Positions 1 through 7,437 are shown, counted from the first letter of the stretch. The stretch is DNA of 9,394 nucleotides from Deltaproteobacteria bacterium (GCA_011051075.1 DREN01000087.1:1-9394), one strand, 5' to 3'. Numbers and translations: made by a program. Notes: a model not told the origin generated them from the letters alone.

Positions 1-2279
1 ACACATATACGGGGCCGGACCATCCGGAGGAACCTGATCGAGCTTGATGTCCTGCTCCCGTGATGGGGGGCGAGAAGCACGTCGCTTTTGACCCTCTCGC
101 CCACGTTTGAGAGGAGGACCTCTTCACCCGGTTCTTCTATATCCCCTGGAAAAAGAAAGGACCTTCCCCTGTATGTGATCCTGATGACCAGGGAGTTGTT
201 GTTCAGCCATCTGCCGTCCTTTCCTGCGGCCGGTCGGGCCCGAGGATCTGGGTGGAGGACCTCAACCCTGGCCCCGTTGATATCAAGTCCCTCCCCCAGA
301 TCTCCTGGAAGGAGCTCCCTGATCTTTTCCGCCCTGATAATCGCCTTCAGCTCCCTGAAGGCCGGGGTTTGAACCTGGTCTCCGTTGTACCAGAACTCCC
401 CGGGATCAAAGGCCTTTGCAATGAACCTGAGACCGTTCATGTGATCCGCCTGCGGGTGGCTCAGGACCATGTAGTCTATACGGCCGATCTTTTTATACCA
501 GAGGGTGGGGGCCACCACCATTTTGCCCACATCAAAGCTGCCCCTTGAGAACCCGCCCCCGTCTATGAGCATCTTCTTTCCCCCTGGAAAGGCCACGAGG
601 GCCGCGTTGCCCTGGCCTACGTCCAGAAAGGTAACCTCGAGGTCCCTGGAAAACCGTACCTTGTAAACCCAGTAGGCCGTATCGCCAAGGATGAGACCCG
701 CCGTCAGGATTATCCCTATCCTGGCCCACCTGTGGCCCCTGAAAAGGGAAAGGCACAGGATAAGGGAGTAGAAGAGAGATATCTCAAAAAGGTTGGGGGT
801 AATGGTCCAGATACTTGCCCATGGAATGCCGGCCCAGAACCGGATCAGCACCATCATCAGGTCAAGGCCCCAGGCCCCCATATGAATAAAGAGGACCGCA
901 GCCCAGGGGGATACAAAGGAGATCATGGCGGAGACAAGACCAAGGGGTATTATCCATAGTCCCAGGATCGGAACCGTGGTGAGGTTGGCCGGCACAGACA
1001 CCAGGGAGATCCGGTGAAAGTAGTGGCAGGTAACGGGAAGGAGGAAGACCGTGGCAGCAACGGTGATCGCCGCAAGGCCCCATAAGTAGGCTAAGAGACG
1101 GGCGAGGATGGTCTTTCCCATCTGTTCCCGGGAGCCTTCCTTGCGGATAATGTTCAGGATGGGTGGCATCATATAGAGGATACCTGTCACGGCCAGGAAC
1201 GAAAGCTGAAAAGAGAGGCTGAAGATGGCGTTAGGGTCCAGGAAAAGGATGATGAGACCGGCCATGGCGAGGGTGGACCACACCTCCCTTTCCCTTCCCA
1301 GGACGATGGAGGCCAGGAAGGCAAGGACCATGATCATGGCCCTCTGGGCCGACACGTGAAACCCGGCCAGCAGGGTGTAACCAATAACGGGGAGGACCGT
1401 AAGGAGCGCGGCAATCTTTCGTGCATCTATCTCCAGGGTCAGCCTGTAGGAGCGTGAGATGAGCCATTTGAACAGGAAAAAGGCGGCCCAGGCCACCAGC
1501 CCGATATGGAGGCCCGACACCGCAAGCATATGCCCCAAACCGGTCCTGTTGAAGAGCTCCCGAAGATCCTGGTGGATACCCTGGCGTTCCCCTAATATGA
1601 GGGCCCTGAAAAGGTCGTAGTTACGGGGCGACAGTTCCTCTTTGAAGAGCCTTCTGACAGGCCTCCTGATTTTCTCTACAAGGCTTTCGGAAAAGGGAAG
1701 CGCCCCGGGGCCCATGGGCACGATCCTTCTCCCATCGGAGACCGAGGCCCTGCACGTGAGGCCTTTCAACCTCATGGCCCCTTTATAGTCATAACCCCCT
1801 GGATTGTTGAAATTCCTGAACGACCGCGGGCGGGCGGGAAACCGGATACAATCCCCCGGTTCCAGTCCGGGTCCATGGGTGTACACGGTCACGGCAATAT
1901 CTTCGTCCAGGGGGAAGGTGTTATCCCCCATGACCGCCTCCCTCGCCCACAGCCGAAACCTGGTCGTCCCGTCATCAAGGACTCTGGGCACCTCCAGTAC
2001 GGTCCCCTGGATAATAACGGTTTTATTGAGGTCTGTCAGGGGGATCAGCCTGGATGAGGAATGGCTTTCCCTGCCCAACAGGAGGCCGGTCAGGAAAAAG
2101 ATGAGCATGAGGGCCCACGGTCTGGCCCGTGGGGGAAGGAAGGGGAAGGTCAGCGTGGAGGCGGTGAGGGGCAAAAGGAGGAGCGCAGGGTTTCCACGAC
2201 CCTGGACAAGGATCTTCTGGGTGATAATGATGCCGAGGGCAAAGGAGATGAGGATAGGTACGAGGGGGCGGTGGAACAG
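1..2279 (-). CDS. comEC: ComEC/Rec2-family DNA uptake channel protein, 3' end cut by window edge
   Basis: Inner-membrane channel that passes single-stranded DNA into the cytoplasm during natural transformation. The frame is open for 759 codons to the window edge. In order it shows an N-terminal membrane region (about residues 1-70), a DUF4131-type soluble region with an NNPGGYDY motif (159-166), the hydrophobic Competence domain with the signature MLAVSGLHIGL (251-261) and many membrane segments to about 540, then a metallo-beta-lactamase-like domain: FLDVGQGNA (551-559), SHPQADH (607-613), FPGD (710-713) and APHHGS (737-742). Families of this type usually run 700-850 residues, so little is missing. 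The start is uncertain. CTG at 2279 follows AAGGAG (2289-2284) and GGAGG (2297-2293) and gives a family-like N-terminus (FHRPLVPIL). The only upstream candidate, TTG at 2333, lies inside murA. The gene is probably translationally coupled to murA, whose stop is at 2281. The middle metal-site position of the HxHxDH motif is Gln here. Confidence 0.93.
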   Translation of the reverse strand, partial: MFHRPLVPILISFALGIIITQKILVQGRGNPALLLLPLTASTLTFPFLPPRARPWALMLIFFLTGLLLGRESHSSSRLIPLTDLNKTVIIQGTVLEVPRVLDDGTTRFRLWAREAVMGDNTFPLDEDIAVTVYTHGPGLEPGDCIRFPARPRSFRNFNNPGGYDYKGAMRLKGLTCRASVSDGRRIVPMGPGALPFSESLVEKIRRPVRRLFKEELSPRNYDLFRALILGERQGIHQDLRELFNRTGLGHMLAVSGLHIGLVAWAAFFLFKWLISRSYRLTLEIDARKIAALLTVLPVIGYTLLAGFHVSAQRAMIMVLAFLASIVLGREREVWSTLAMAGLIILFLDPNAIFSLSFQLSFLAVTGILYMMPPILNIIRKEGSREQMGKTILARLLAYLWGLAAITVAATVFLLPVTCHYFHRISLVSVPANLTTVPILGLWIIPLGLVSAMISFVSPWAAVLFIHMGAWGLDLMMVLIRFWAGIPWASIWTITPNLFEISLFYSLILCLSLFRGHRWARIGIILTAGLILGDTAYWVYKVRFSRDLEVTFLDVGQGNAALVAFPGGKKMLIDGGGFSRGSFDVGKMVVAPTLWYKKIGRIDYMVLSHPQADHMNGLRFIAKAFDPGEFWYNGDQVQTPAFRELKAIIRAEKIRELLPGDLGEGLDINGARVEVLHPDPRARPAAGKDGRWLNNNSLVIRITYRGRSFLFPGDIEEPGEEVLLSNVGERVKSDVLLAPHHGSRTSSSIRFLRMVRPRIC

Positions 2280-2280
2280 C

Positions 2281-3540
2281 CTACTCCTTTTCCCTCCATA
2301 TGGAGGCGCCCAGGCCTCTGAATTTTTTTTCAATGGCCTCGTATCCCCTGTCTAAATGATAGATCCGATGGACCTCGGTTCTTCCCCCCTCTGCCACCAG
2401 CCCGGCCAGGACAAGGGAGGCGCTGGCCCTGAGGTCCGTTGCCATGACAGGGGCGGAGAAGAGCCGTTTTTTCCCCTTGATCAGGGCCTGATTTCCGTTG
2501 ATCTCGATATCAGCACCCATGCGCCGGAGCTCACTTACGTGAATAAACCTGTTTTCAAATATGGTTTCCCTTATCATGCTCGAGCCCCTTGCCACGGCCA
2601 TGAGGGCCATGAACTGGGCCTGGAGATCGGTGGGAAAGCCAGGGTAGGGCATGGTCATAAGGTCAACGCTTTCGATCTGGCCGGGACCGGTGACGGTGAG
2701 ACTTTTCTCTGCCGGGTCTATCCGCGCGCCCGCCAGTTTCAGCTTTTCCATGAGCGAGGTAAGATGTCCCGGCACACATCCCTCAACCCTCACCTCTCCT
2801 CCGGTTATGGCCGCCCCTATCATGAAGGTCCCGGCCTCTATCCTGTCGGGTATGATCCTGTGATTACAGGGCTTCAGATCTCTGACCCCCTCTACAACGA
2901 TGGTGTCTGTACCGTCTCCTTCAATATGAGCGCCCATGGATCTCAGGGCGTTTGCAAGGTCAACCACCTCGGGCTCGTTGGCCGAGTTCTTGAGGATGGT
3001 TCTCCCCCGGGCCGTTACCGCGGCCATCATTATGTTTTCAGTCCCTGTTACGGTCGGAATATCAAAGAAGATCTCGGCCCCTTTCAGCCTGTCGGCCCGA
3101 GCATTTATGTATCCGTGGTCCAGGTATATATCAGCGCCCATGGCCACCAGGGCCTTCAGGTGCAGGTTGACGGGCCGTGCCCCTATGGCGCAGCCGCCCG
3201 GAAGGGATATCTTGGCCCTGCCGTAACGTGCCAGAAGCGGACCCAGAAGCAGAATGGAGGCCCTCATGGTCTTCACAAGCTCGTAGGGGGCCTCAAAACA
3301 GGTCAGGTTATCGGAATTGATCTCCAGGACATGACTGTTTTCTTCGCGGAAGACCGTTCCGAGCTTAGACATTATCCTCTTTATGGTATTGATATCCCTG
3401 AGTCGGGGGATCCTCTCCAGGCAGTGCCATCCCCCCGTGAGCAGGGAGGCGGCCATCGCCGGAAGGGCCGCATTCTTGGCCCCGCTGATTTCAACACCCC
3501 CCTTCAGGGGCCGGCCGCCTTCAATAATTAGCCTGTCCAT
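2281..3540 (-). CDS. murA: UDP-N-acetylglucosamine 1-carboxyvinyltransferase
   Basis: Cytoplasmic enzyme of the first committed step of peptidoglycan synthesis: it transfers enolpyruvate from phosphoenolpyruvate to UDP-GlcNAc. The protein has 419 residues, normal for the family. Key residues are visible: Lys22-Asn23 in SGAKNAALP, the catalytic Cys117 in the loop PGGCAIGARPVN (fosfomycin-type site, Cys rather than Asp), Asp305 in GFPTDLQAQ (general base), and the ENRFIHVSELRRMGAD block (329-344). The ATG at 3540 follows AAAGG with 4 nt spacing. It starts 24 bp after the stop of the upstream lipoprotein gene and is followed at once by comEC, suggesting one transcript. The Cys117 variant predicts fosfomycin sensitivity at target level (inference). 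The antisense strand also carries a long open frame, which is a codon-bias shadow. Confidence 0.98.
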   Translation of the reverse strand: MDRLIIEGGRPLKGGVEISGAKNAALPAMAASLLTGGWHCLERIPRLRDINTIKRIMSKLGTVFREENSHVLEINSDNLTCFEAPYELVKTMRASILLLGPLLARYGRAKISLPGGCAIGARPVNLHLKALVAMGADIYLDHGYINARADRLKGAEIFFDIPTVTGTENIMMAAVTARGRTILKNSANEPEVVDLANALRSMGAHIEGDGTDTIVVEGVRDLKPCNHRIIPDRIEAGTFMIGAAITGGEVRVEGCVPGHLTSLMEKLKLAGARIDPAEKSLTVTGPGQIESVDLMTMPYPGFPTDLQAQFMALMAVARGSSMIRETIFENRFIHVSELRRMGADIEINGNQALIKGKKRLFSAPVMATDLRASASLVLAGLVAEGGRTEVHRIYHLDRGYEAIEKKFRGLGASIWREKE

Positions 3541-3564
3541 AAAGCCTTTATATCCTACGCGTCC

Positions 3565-4494
3565 CTACCGCATGAACCTGATGAACTGTTTTGCCTTGAA
3601 AGGCCCGCCGGACACGGCCTCTGCCATGGAGTGCCTGTCCATGACCGAGGTCACCTTTATCTCGCCAATGTTTTTTCCAAACAGATAAACGGTCCTTCCA
3701 CCCCCCGACGGGATCGATTTCCCCTCGGTAAAGACCTCAAACCGGCCCCCCTCCTGGAGCCCCACATCCTTTCCCGCGTTGATCATAATGGTGCCATCCT
3801 CAACAGCCGAAATCCTCCCTGTCCAGGGTCGTGAATTCAGCCCCTCCTCCACTACCGGGGCCTGCTCTTCGATCAGCTCCGGGAAGGTCTCCCTGGCGAT
3901 CTCATGAACGTATGCCTCCTCGTCCTGTTCCTCGGCCTCTTCCAGGGAAAGGGAGAAATCCTCCGCCTCAATGTGGGTTATAAGAAGGGTCTTACTGGCT
4001 ATATCTATGACGTTTACCGCCACCGATACCACGTATATCCTGCGCCAGTCATCAAAAGGCCACCAACCGGTGTTGTCCGTGCTTCTCTCCACCGGGTTCA
4101 GGACCCCGACTACGAGGTCGTTCATACCAAGGCCCTCTGCAAAATCGATGAGGCTCGAGTTGGTCATTACTCCGAACTGGGGCGATTCCATGGACGTGGA
4201 TGAAAAAACCCCGTCAGGCGGCTGATGGAGTATGAGATAGGGAGATTCCTTCAGGAGATCGTAGAACCGGCGACTCAACTGCGCGGTCAGCTCGGGCCCT
4301 AAATCCGCCTGGTCGATAAAGGGAAAGACCATCACATGTTTTTTCAGATGGGGCTGCCCGGGCAGTATCTTCCTGGCCCAGGACTCGGGCAGGACCTTCC
4401 TTGTCAAAGATGCCGTGGTGCTGCAACCAAATGTGCCCGCAAAAACCGGGAGCAGTACCAGTAGAAGCAGGCCTGACCAGTGTCTCAAACTCAC
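3565..4494 (-). CDS. Putative envelope lipoprotein with FlgT/CsgG-like fold
   Basis: I do not recognise a named gene. With the GTG start at 4494 the product has 309 residues. It opens with a hydrophobic signal segment (8-20) ending at Cys24 in GTFGCST, which looks like a lipoprotein signal although the lipobox is imperfect. Residues 51-90 (HVMVFPFIDQ, then an amphipathic helix and a YLIL strand) resemble the N-terminal alpha/beta unit of CsgG, LpoB and FlgT-middle-type proteins. A very acidic stretch follows (184-195). Residues 226-309 (GRISAVEDGTIMINAGKDVG, then RFEVF, GEIKVTSV, and FIRF at the end) look like the FlgT C-terminal barrel. This suggests a periplasmic or outer-membrane assembly or activator role; the exact function is unknown. 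The start was chosen because AGGAG (4506-4502) lies 7 nt before the GTG. A longer frame from TTG at 4542 has no such site and puts several arginines before the signal. The gene sits 24 bp upstream of murA. Confidence 0.75.
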   Translation of the reverse strand: MSLRHWSGLLLLVLLPVFAGTFGCSTTASLTRKVLPESWARKILPGQPHLKKHVMVFPFIDQADLGPELTAQLSRRFYDLLKESPYLILHQPPDGVFSSTSMESPQFGVMTNSSLIDFAEGLGMNDLVVGVLNPVERSTDNTGWWPFDDWRRIYVVSVAVNVIDIASKTLLITHIEAEDFSLSLEEAEEQDEEAYVHEIARETFPELIEEQAPVVEEGLNSRPWTGRISAVEDGTIMINAGKDVGLQEGGRFEVFTEGKSIPSGGGRTVYLFGKNIGEIKVTSVMDRHSMAEAVSGGPFKAKQFIRFMR

Positions 4495-4501
4495 TCTGTT
4501 T

Positions 4502-4506
4502 CTCCT
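4502..4506 (-). promoter_or_regulatory. Ribosome binding site deciding the lipoprotein start
   Basis: AGGAG on the minus strand, 7 nt before GTG at 4494. It is the best Shine-Dalgarno match in the area and favours the 309-residue product over an extended form that begins with TTG at 4542. Confidence 0.7.
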
Positions 4507-4592
4507 AAGGCGGCAGCGCCGCAGACCTTTGGCCGCAACCAAACCAGCAGGCCGTGTTCATGTCATTCACTAAAGTTACCAACCAGTGCCCT

Positions 4593-4622
4593 AATCATTT
4601 TGCCCTGAATCATTTCGTCCTG
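4593..4622. repeat. Two tandem copies of a 15-bp repeat
   Basis: AATCATTTTGCCCTG (4593-4607) is followed at once by AATCATTTCGTCCTG (4608-4622), identical at 13 of 15 positions. A third, slightly longer copy of the same motif begins at 4923 in direct orientation, at the other edge of the composite repeat. Confidence 0.75.
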
Positions 4623-4861
4623 TGCGGTTACCCTTAGTCCGTGGGGGCCTCTTTTCCAAAGGACGCGACAAAATACTCCACAGAACATGGAACGCCCCCT
4701 CAGTTGGATTACAGCTTCGGAGCAGGCAGGGACCCGTGCAGGCTCCAACCGAGACTCTTTCCTGGGGCTCTCCCGCAGCTTATTTCAAGCGCATGCTGCC
4801 GTCCCTATAAAATGAGATAGGGTTTTGCGCCCTTTGGAAAAGAGGCCCCCAACGGACGGAC

Positions 4862-4892
4862 TCCCGCCACGGGCGGGATAGATCCCCTATCC
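4862..4892. repeat. Pair of overlapping hairpins in the right arm of the composite repeat
   Basis: TCCCGCC-ACG-GGCGGGA (4862-4878) is a perfect 7-bp stem with a 3-nt loop. GGATAG and CTATCC (4876-4881 and 4887-4892) form a perfect 6-bp stem with a 5-nt loop. The two share bases 4876-4878, so they compete at the junction. Neither is followed by a U-run in either direction, so neither is a standard intrinsic terminator. Confidence 0.7.
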
Positions 4893-5027
4893 ACAGTTGC
4901 TGAAGTCTAACCGCACAAGTCGAATCATTTTGCCTGCCCTGGGGGGACTATAAAACGAAACCATTTGGGACAAAACCGTTTTTCCCTTTATTCATCACAT
5001 CCAGCACAGAAGCTGCATTCCGGGTCC

Positions 5028-5306
5028 CTAAAAGGCGATATCAAAGGAACTGAATTCCCCCTGCCAGGTCTCCGGTCTCTCCCGAACCCTTGTCACCTTT
5101 GCTGACGGCGGTCCCTCATGGCACCAGGAGACCAGCTTTTTCACCTGATCCTCAGGGCCTTCAATCAAGGCCTCCACCGTTCCGTCCGGCAGATTTTTTA
5201 CCCATCCGTACACCCTTAGGGAGACCGCCTCCCTGCGGGTGGATTCCCTGAACCATACACCCTGAACCCTACCCTCTATGATGAGATGCACCCTTACCCT
5301 GTCCAT
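5028..5306 (-). CDS. acyP: Acylphosphatase
   Basis: Small cytoplasmic enzyme that hydrolyses carboxyl-phosphate bonds such as those in acetyl- or 1,3-bisphosphoglycerate-type acyl phosphates. The product has 92 residues, the usual size. It carries the family signature GRVQGVWFRES (12-22) with phosphate-binding Arg20, and GWVKNLPDGTVEALIEGP (34-51) with catalytic Asn38. The 18-residue Arg-to-Asn spacing matches the family's Arg23/Asn41 pair. ATG at 5306 was chosen because GAGGAG (5321-5316) lies 9 nt upstream; a TTG at 5315 directly abuts that site and is too close to use. The gene starts 79 bp after ligA on the same strand and is probably co-transcribed with it. A strong hairpin (5327-5345) lies just upstream of its ribosome binding site. 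Confidence 0.96.
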   Translation of the reverse strand: MDRVRVHLIIEGRVQGVWFRESTRREAVSLRVYGWVKNLPDGTVEALIEGPEDQVKKLVSWCHEGPPSAKVTRVRERPETWQGEFSSFDIAF

Positions 5307-5315
5307 GCAGCCCAA

Positions 5316-5345
5316 CTCCTCAGTTAGGGCCTCACGGCGAGGCCC
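5316..5345 (-). promoter_or_regulatory. Leader hairpin and ribosome binding site of acyP
   Basis: GGGCCTC (5345-5339, read on the minus strand) pairs perfectly with GAGGCCC (5333-5327) across a 5-nt loop. This GC-rich 7-bp stem ends 5 nt before the GAGGAG site at 5321-5316. No U-run follows, so it is not an intrinsic terminator. It could tune acyP translation, or pause or process a ligA-acyP transcript (inference). Confidence 0.55.
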
Positions 5346-5385
5346 CGGGTTAAAAGGCAGCCTTGCCTTGTAACGGATCTAAAGC

Positions 5386-7437
5386 CTACTCGGTTTTCAT
5401 GTCAAGCAGTTTGAGAAATTCATCCTCGTTCAGCACCAGGATCCCCAGCTCCGCGGCCCTCCTGAGCTTGGAACCCGGTGACTCTCCCCTTACCAGATAG
5501 TCCGTGCTGCGGCTTATGGATGAGGCCACCCTGCCTCCGTTCCGTATGACAAGCTCTTTGGCCTCGGCCCGTTTCATGGAGGCGAGGGACCCCGTAATCA
5601 CAAAGGTCTTCCCCTTCACGGGAGAGGTCCCTGGGAGAGAGGGCGTCTCTATCTCAAAGCCGGCCTGCATGAGTCTCCTCACGCGATTCCGGTTGTGGGG
5701 GTCTTCAAAGTAGGCGCCGATACTCTCTGCGATCCGGGGGCCTATGCCGTCTATGGCGGTAAGCTCCTCTTCCGTGGCCTTTTCCAGTTTCTCCATATCC
5801 CCAAAATGGTTGGCCAATATGGCGGCGACAAACTCTCCCACATGTCTGATCCCCAGGGAGTAGATGAACCTGGCCAGGGTGGTTCTTTTGCTATTTTCTA
5901 TGGCCCGCAACAGGTTTGTAGCGGATTTTTCCTTTATCTTGTCGAGTTTTAGCAGATCGTCCATACCAAGGTGGTATAGATCCGCCTCCTCCCCTATGAG
6001 CCCCTTTTTCAGCATCTGTGAAATGATCCTGTCACCGAGACCTTGGATGTTCATGGCGCCCTTTGAAACAAAGTGCTTGAAGGACTCCCTCACCTGGGCC
6101 GGACAGTCCGGGTTTGGGCATCTCGCCACCACCTCATCTCCATTTTTCAGCACCTCTGAGCCGCAGACAGGGCATGTGGCAGGCATTATGAACCGTTTCT
6201 CGGCCCCGGTCCTCTTTGATTTGATGACCTTTACCACCTCGGGTATCACGTCCCCGGCCCTCTGGACCACAACCAGGTCTCCTTCACGGATATCCTTCCT
6301 GTCTATCTCCTCCTGATTGTGGAGGGTGGCCCGTCTAACAAGAACACCGCCCAGTTCAACGGGCTTTAGAAGGGCCACCGGTGTGAGGGCTCCGGTACGC
6401 CCAACCTGGACATGGATTCCGGTAACAGTGGTGGTCCCCTGGGTGGGTTTGAACTTGTAGGCCATGGCCCATCTGGGGCTTCTGGACTTCTCTCCGAGGC
6501 GGGCCTGGAGGTCCAGACTGTTTACCTTGATCACCGCACCGTCAATCTCATAGAAGAACCGCTCTCTTGTCTCCTCTAAATCTCGGCAGTAGTCAATCAC
6601 CTGATGAACGGTTGGACACAGGCGTATATGGGGCCTGTTCACTCGTAACCCCCACCCCTGGAGCAGGATCATCAGGTCGTAATAGGTGGCGCAGGGGAGA
6701 CTGCTTATGCTGCCGATACCGTAGCAGAAGATGTTGAGGGGCCTTTTTGCGGTGATCCTCGGGTCCAGTTGCCTCAGGGAACCGGCTGCCCCGTTTCGCG
6801 GGTTGGCAAAGGGGGGGAGGTTCTTTTCAAGCCTCTCACGGTTCAGTCTTTGAAACGCCTCCAACTCCATATAGATCTCACCACGCACCTCCAGGAGATC
6901 GGGAGGCTGTGGGGCGTTCTTTCCGTGTGTGAGTTTAAGGGGGACGGCCAGTATGGTCTTCACGTTCGGGGTTACATCTTCCCCTGTGAGACCGTCTCCC
7001 CTGGTGGAAGCCGTGGTCAGGGAGCCCTTTTCATAGACCAGCTCCACTGCAAGTCCGTCGATCTTGGGCTCCACTGTATATTCAACAGGAGAGTCGTCCC
7101 CGAGGAATCTCTTGACACGGGCGTCGAAATCCCTGATCTCATGCTCGTTGAAGCTGTTTTCCAGGCTGAGCATGGGAACACGGTGTCTTACCTGGGAAAA
7201 GGTCTCTCTGGGGCCTGCCCCCACCTTCTGGGTGGGCGAATCAGGGGTTATGAGTTCGGGGTGCTCGGCCTCTAATTCCGTAAGCCGCCTGAAAAGCCTG
7301 TCGTACTCGGCGTCGGATATCTCCGGATCGTCCAGGGTGTAGTACCGGTGATTGTGGTACCTGATCTCCTGTCGCAGTTTTTCTATTTCACTGGCAACTG
7401 GGTCCATATCGCCTGCCTGTTCCGCCATCTCTACCAC
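5386..7437 (-). CDS. ligA: NAD-dependent DNA ligase LigA
   Basis: Seals nicks in duplex DNA during replication and repair using NAD+, releasing NMN. The product has up to 683 residues, typical for LigA. Domains in order: Ia with YHNHRYYTLDDPEISDAEYD (27-46); the adenylation domain with catalytic Lys125 in EPKIDGLAVE and GEIYM (186-190); the OB fold around VGRTGALTPVA (345-355) and REGDLVVVQRAGDVIPEVV (384-402); a four-Cys zinc finger (Cys422, 425, 440, 445); helix-hairpin-helix repeats (about 460-600, with GLGDRI and IDGIGPRIA); and a C-terminal BRCT domain (606-678, GKTFVITGSLASMKR). It looks intact. The start may be GTG at 7437 or ATG at 7428 (GGAG 10 nt upstream); ATG at 7407 is also possible. 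All three overlap the 3' end of the phosphorylase gene, suggesting co-transcription and coupled translation. Confidence 0.98.
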   Translation of the reverse strand: MVEMAEQAGDMDPVASEIEKLRQEIRYHNHRYYTLDDPEISDAEYDRLFRRLTELEAEHPELITPDSPTQKVGAGPRETFSQVRHRVPMLSLENSFNEHEIRDFDARVKRFLGDDSPVEYTVEPKIDGLAVELVYEKGSLTTASTRGDGLTGEDVTPNVKTILAVPLKLTHGKNAPQPPDLLEVRGEIYMELEAFQRLNRERLEKNLPPFANPRNGAAGSLRQLDPRITAKRPLNIFCYGIGSISSLPCATYYDLMILLQGWGLRVNRPHIRLCPTVHQVIDYCRDLEETRERFFYEIDGAVIKVNSLDLQARLGEKSRSPRWAMAYKFKPTQGTTTVTGIHVQVGRTGALTPVALLKPVELGGVLVRRATLHNQEEIDRKDIREGDLVVVQRAGDVIPEVVKVIKSKRTGAEKRFIMPATCPVCGSEVLKNGDEVVARCPNPDCPAQVRESFKHFVSKGAMNIQGLGDRIISQMLKKGLIGEEADLYHLGMDDLLKLDKIKEKSATNLLRAIENSKRTTLARFIYSLGIRHVGEFVAAILANHFGDMEKLEKATEEELTAIDGIGPRIAESIGAYFEDPHNRNRVRRLMQAGFEIETPSLPGTSPVKGKTFVITGSLASMKRAEAKELVIRNGGRVASSISRSTDYLVRGESPGSKLRRAAELGILVLNEDEFLKLLDMKTE

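Larger units (their letters stand above)
4593..4941. repeat. Composite inverted/direct repeat, MITE-like non-coding element
   Basis: Directly seen: a perfect 20-bp inverted repeat, GGGGGCCTCTTTTCCAAAGG at 4643-4662 and its reverse complement at 4831-4850, extended outward by GTCCGT against ACGGAC with a 1-base offset. Outside it lies a perfect 10-bp inverted pair, TGTGCGGTTA (4621-4630) and TAACCGCACA (4908-4917). At the outer edges the 12-mer AATCATTTTGCC occurs in direct orientation at 4593-4604 and 4923-4934. Between the 20-bp arms are 168 bp with a hairpin at 4719-4746 (GGAGC/GCTCC, then GCA/TGC). The right arm also carries two tight hairpins at 4862-4878 and 4876-4892. No transposase is present. 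The architecture suits a MITE or other non-autonomous intergenic repeat, or a structured RNA; which one cannot be decided from a single copy. Confidence 0.7.
4495..5027. other. Non-coding gap of about 530 bp between acyP and the lipoprotein gene
   Basis: I see no credible gene here. Most of it (about 4593-4941) is the composite repeat listed separately. The rest is 4495-4592, upstream of the lipoprotein, where I find no convincing -35/-10 pair, and 4942-5027, downstream of acyP. In the latter, minus-strand AAAACG (4979-4974) and CGTTTT (4957-4952) could pair across a 16-nt loop, but the stem is too weak to call an intrinsic terminator. Since the gap breaks the minus-strand gene series, the lipoprotein-murA-comEC group probably has its own promoter somewhere in or beside the repeat (inference). 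Confidence 0.7.

Noticed and set aside
1804..2355. Plus-strand open frame of 183 codons
   Set aside because: Antisense to the start of comEC and the end of murA; no family resemblance and no suitable ribosome binding site context.
2356..3531. Long plus-strand open frame (391 codons) antisense to murA
   Set aside because: Lies wholly over murA, whose protein is full length with all catalytic residues; the translation has no recognisable motifs, so it is a codon-bias shadow.
4563..4748. Minus-strand open frame of 61 codons inside the composite repeat
   Set aside because: It covers the left inverted-repeat arm and tandem repeats, shows no recognisable domain, and its length is expected by chance.
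4593..4941. CRISPR array
   Set aside because: Only three imperfect short repeats, two of them contiguous without a spacer, and no cas genes nearby.
4952..4979. Intrinsic terminator for the phosphorylase-ligA-acyP transcript
   Set aside because: The possible stem has only 6 A/T-rich pairs around a 16-nt loop and no clear GC stem followed by a U-run.
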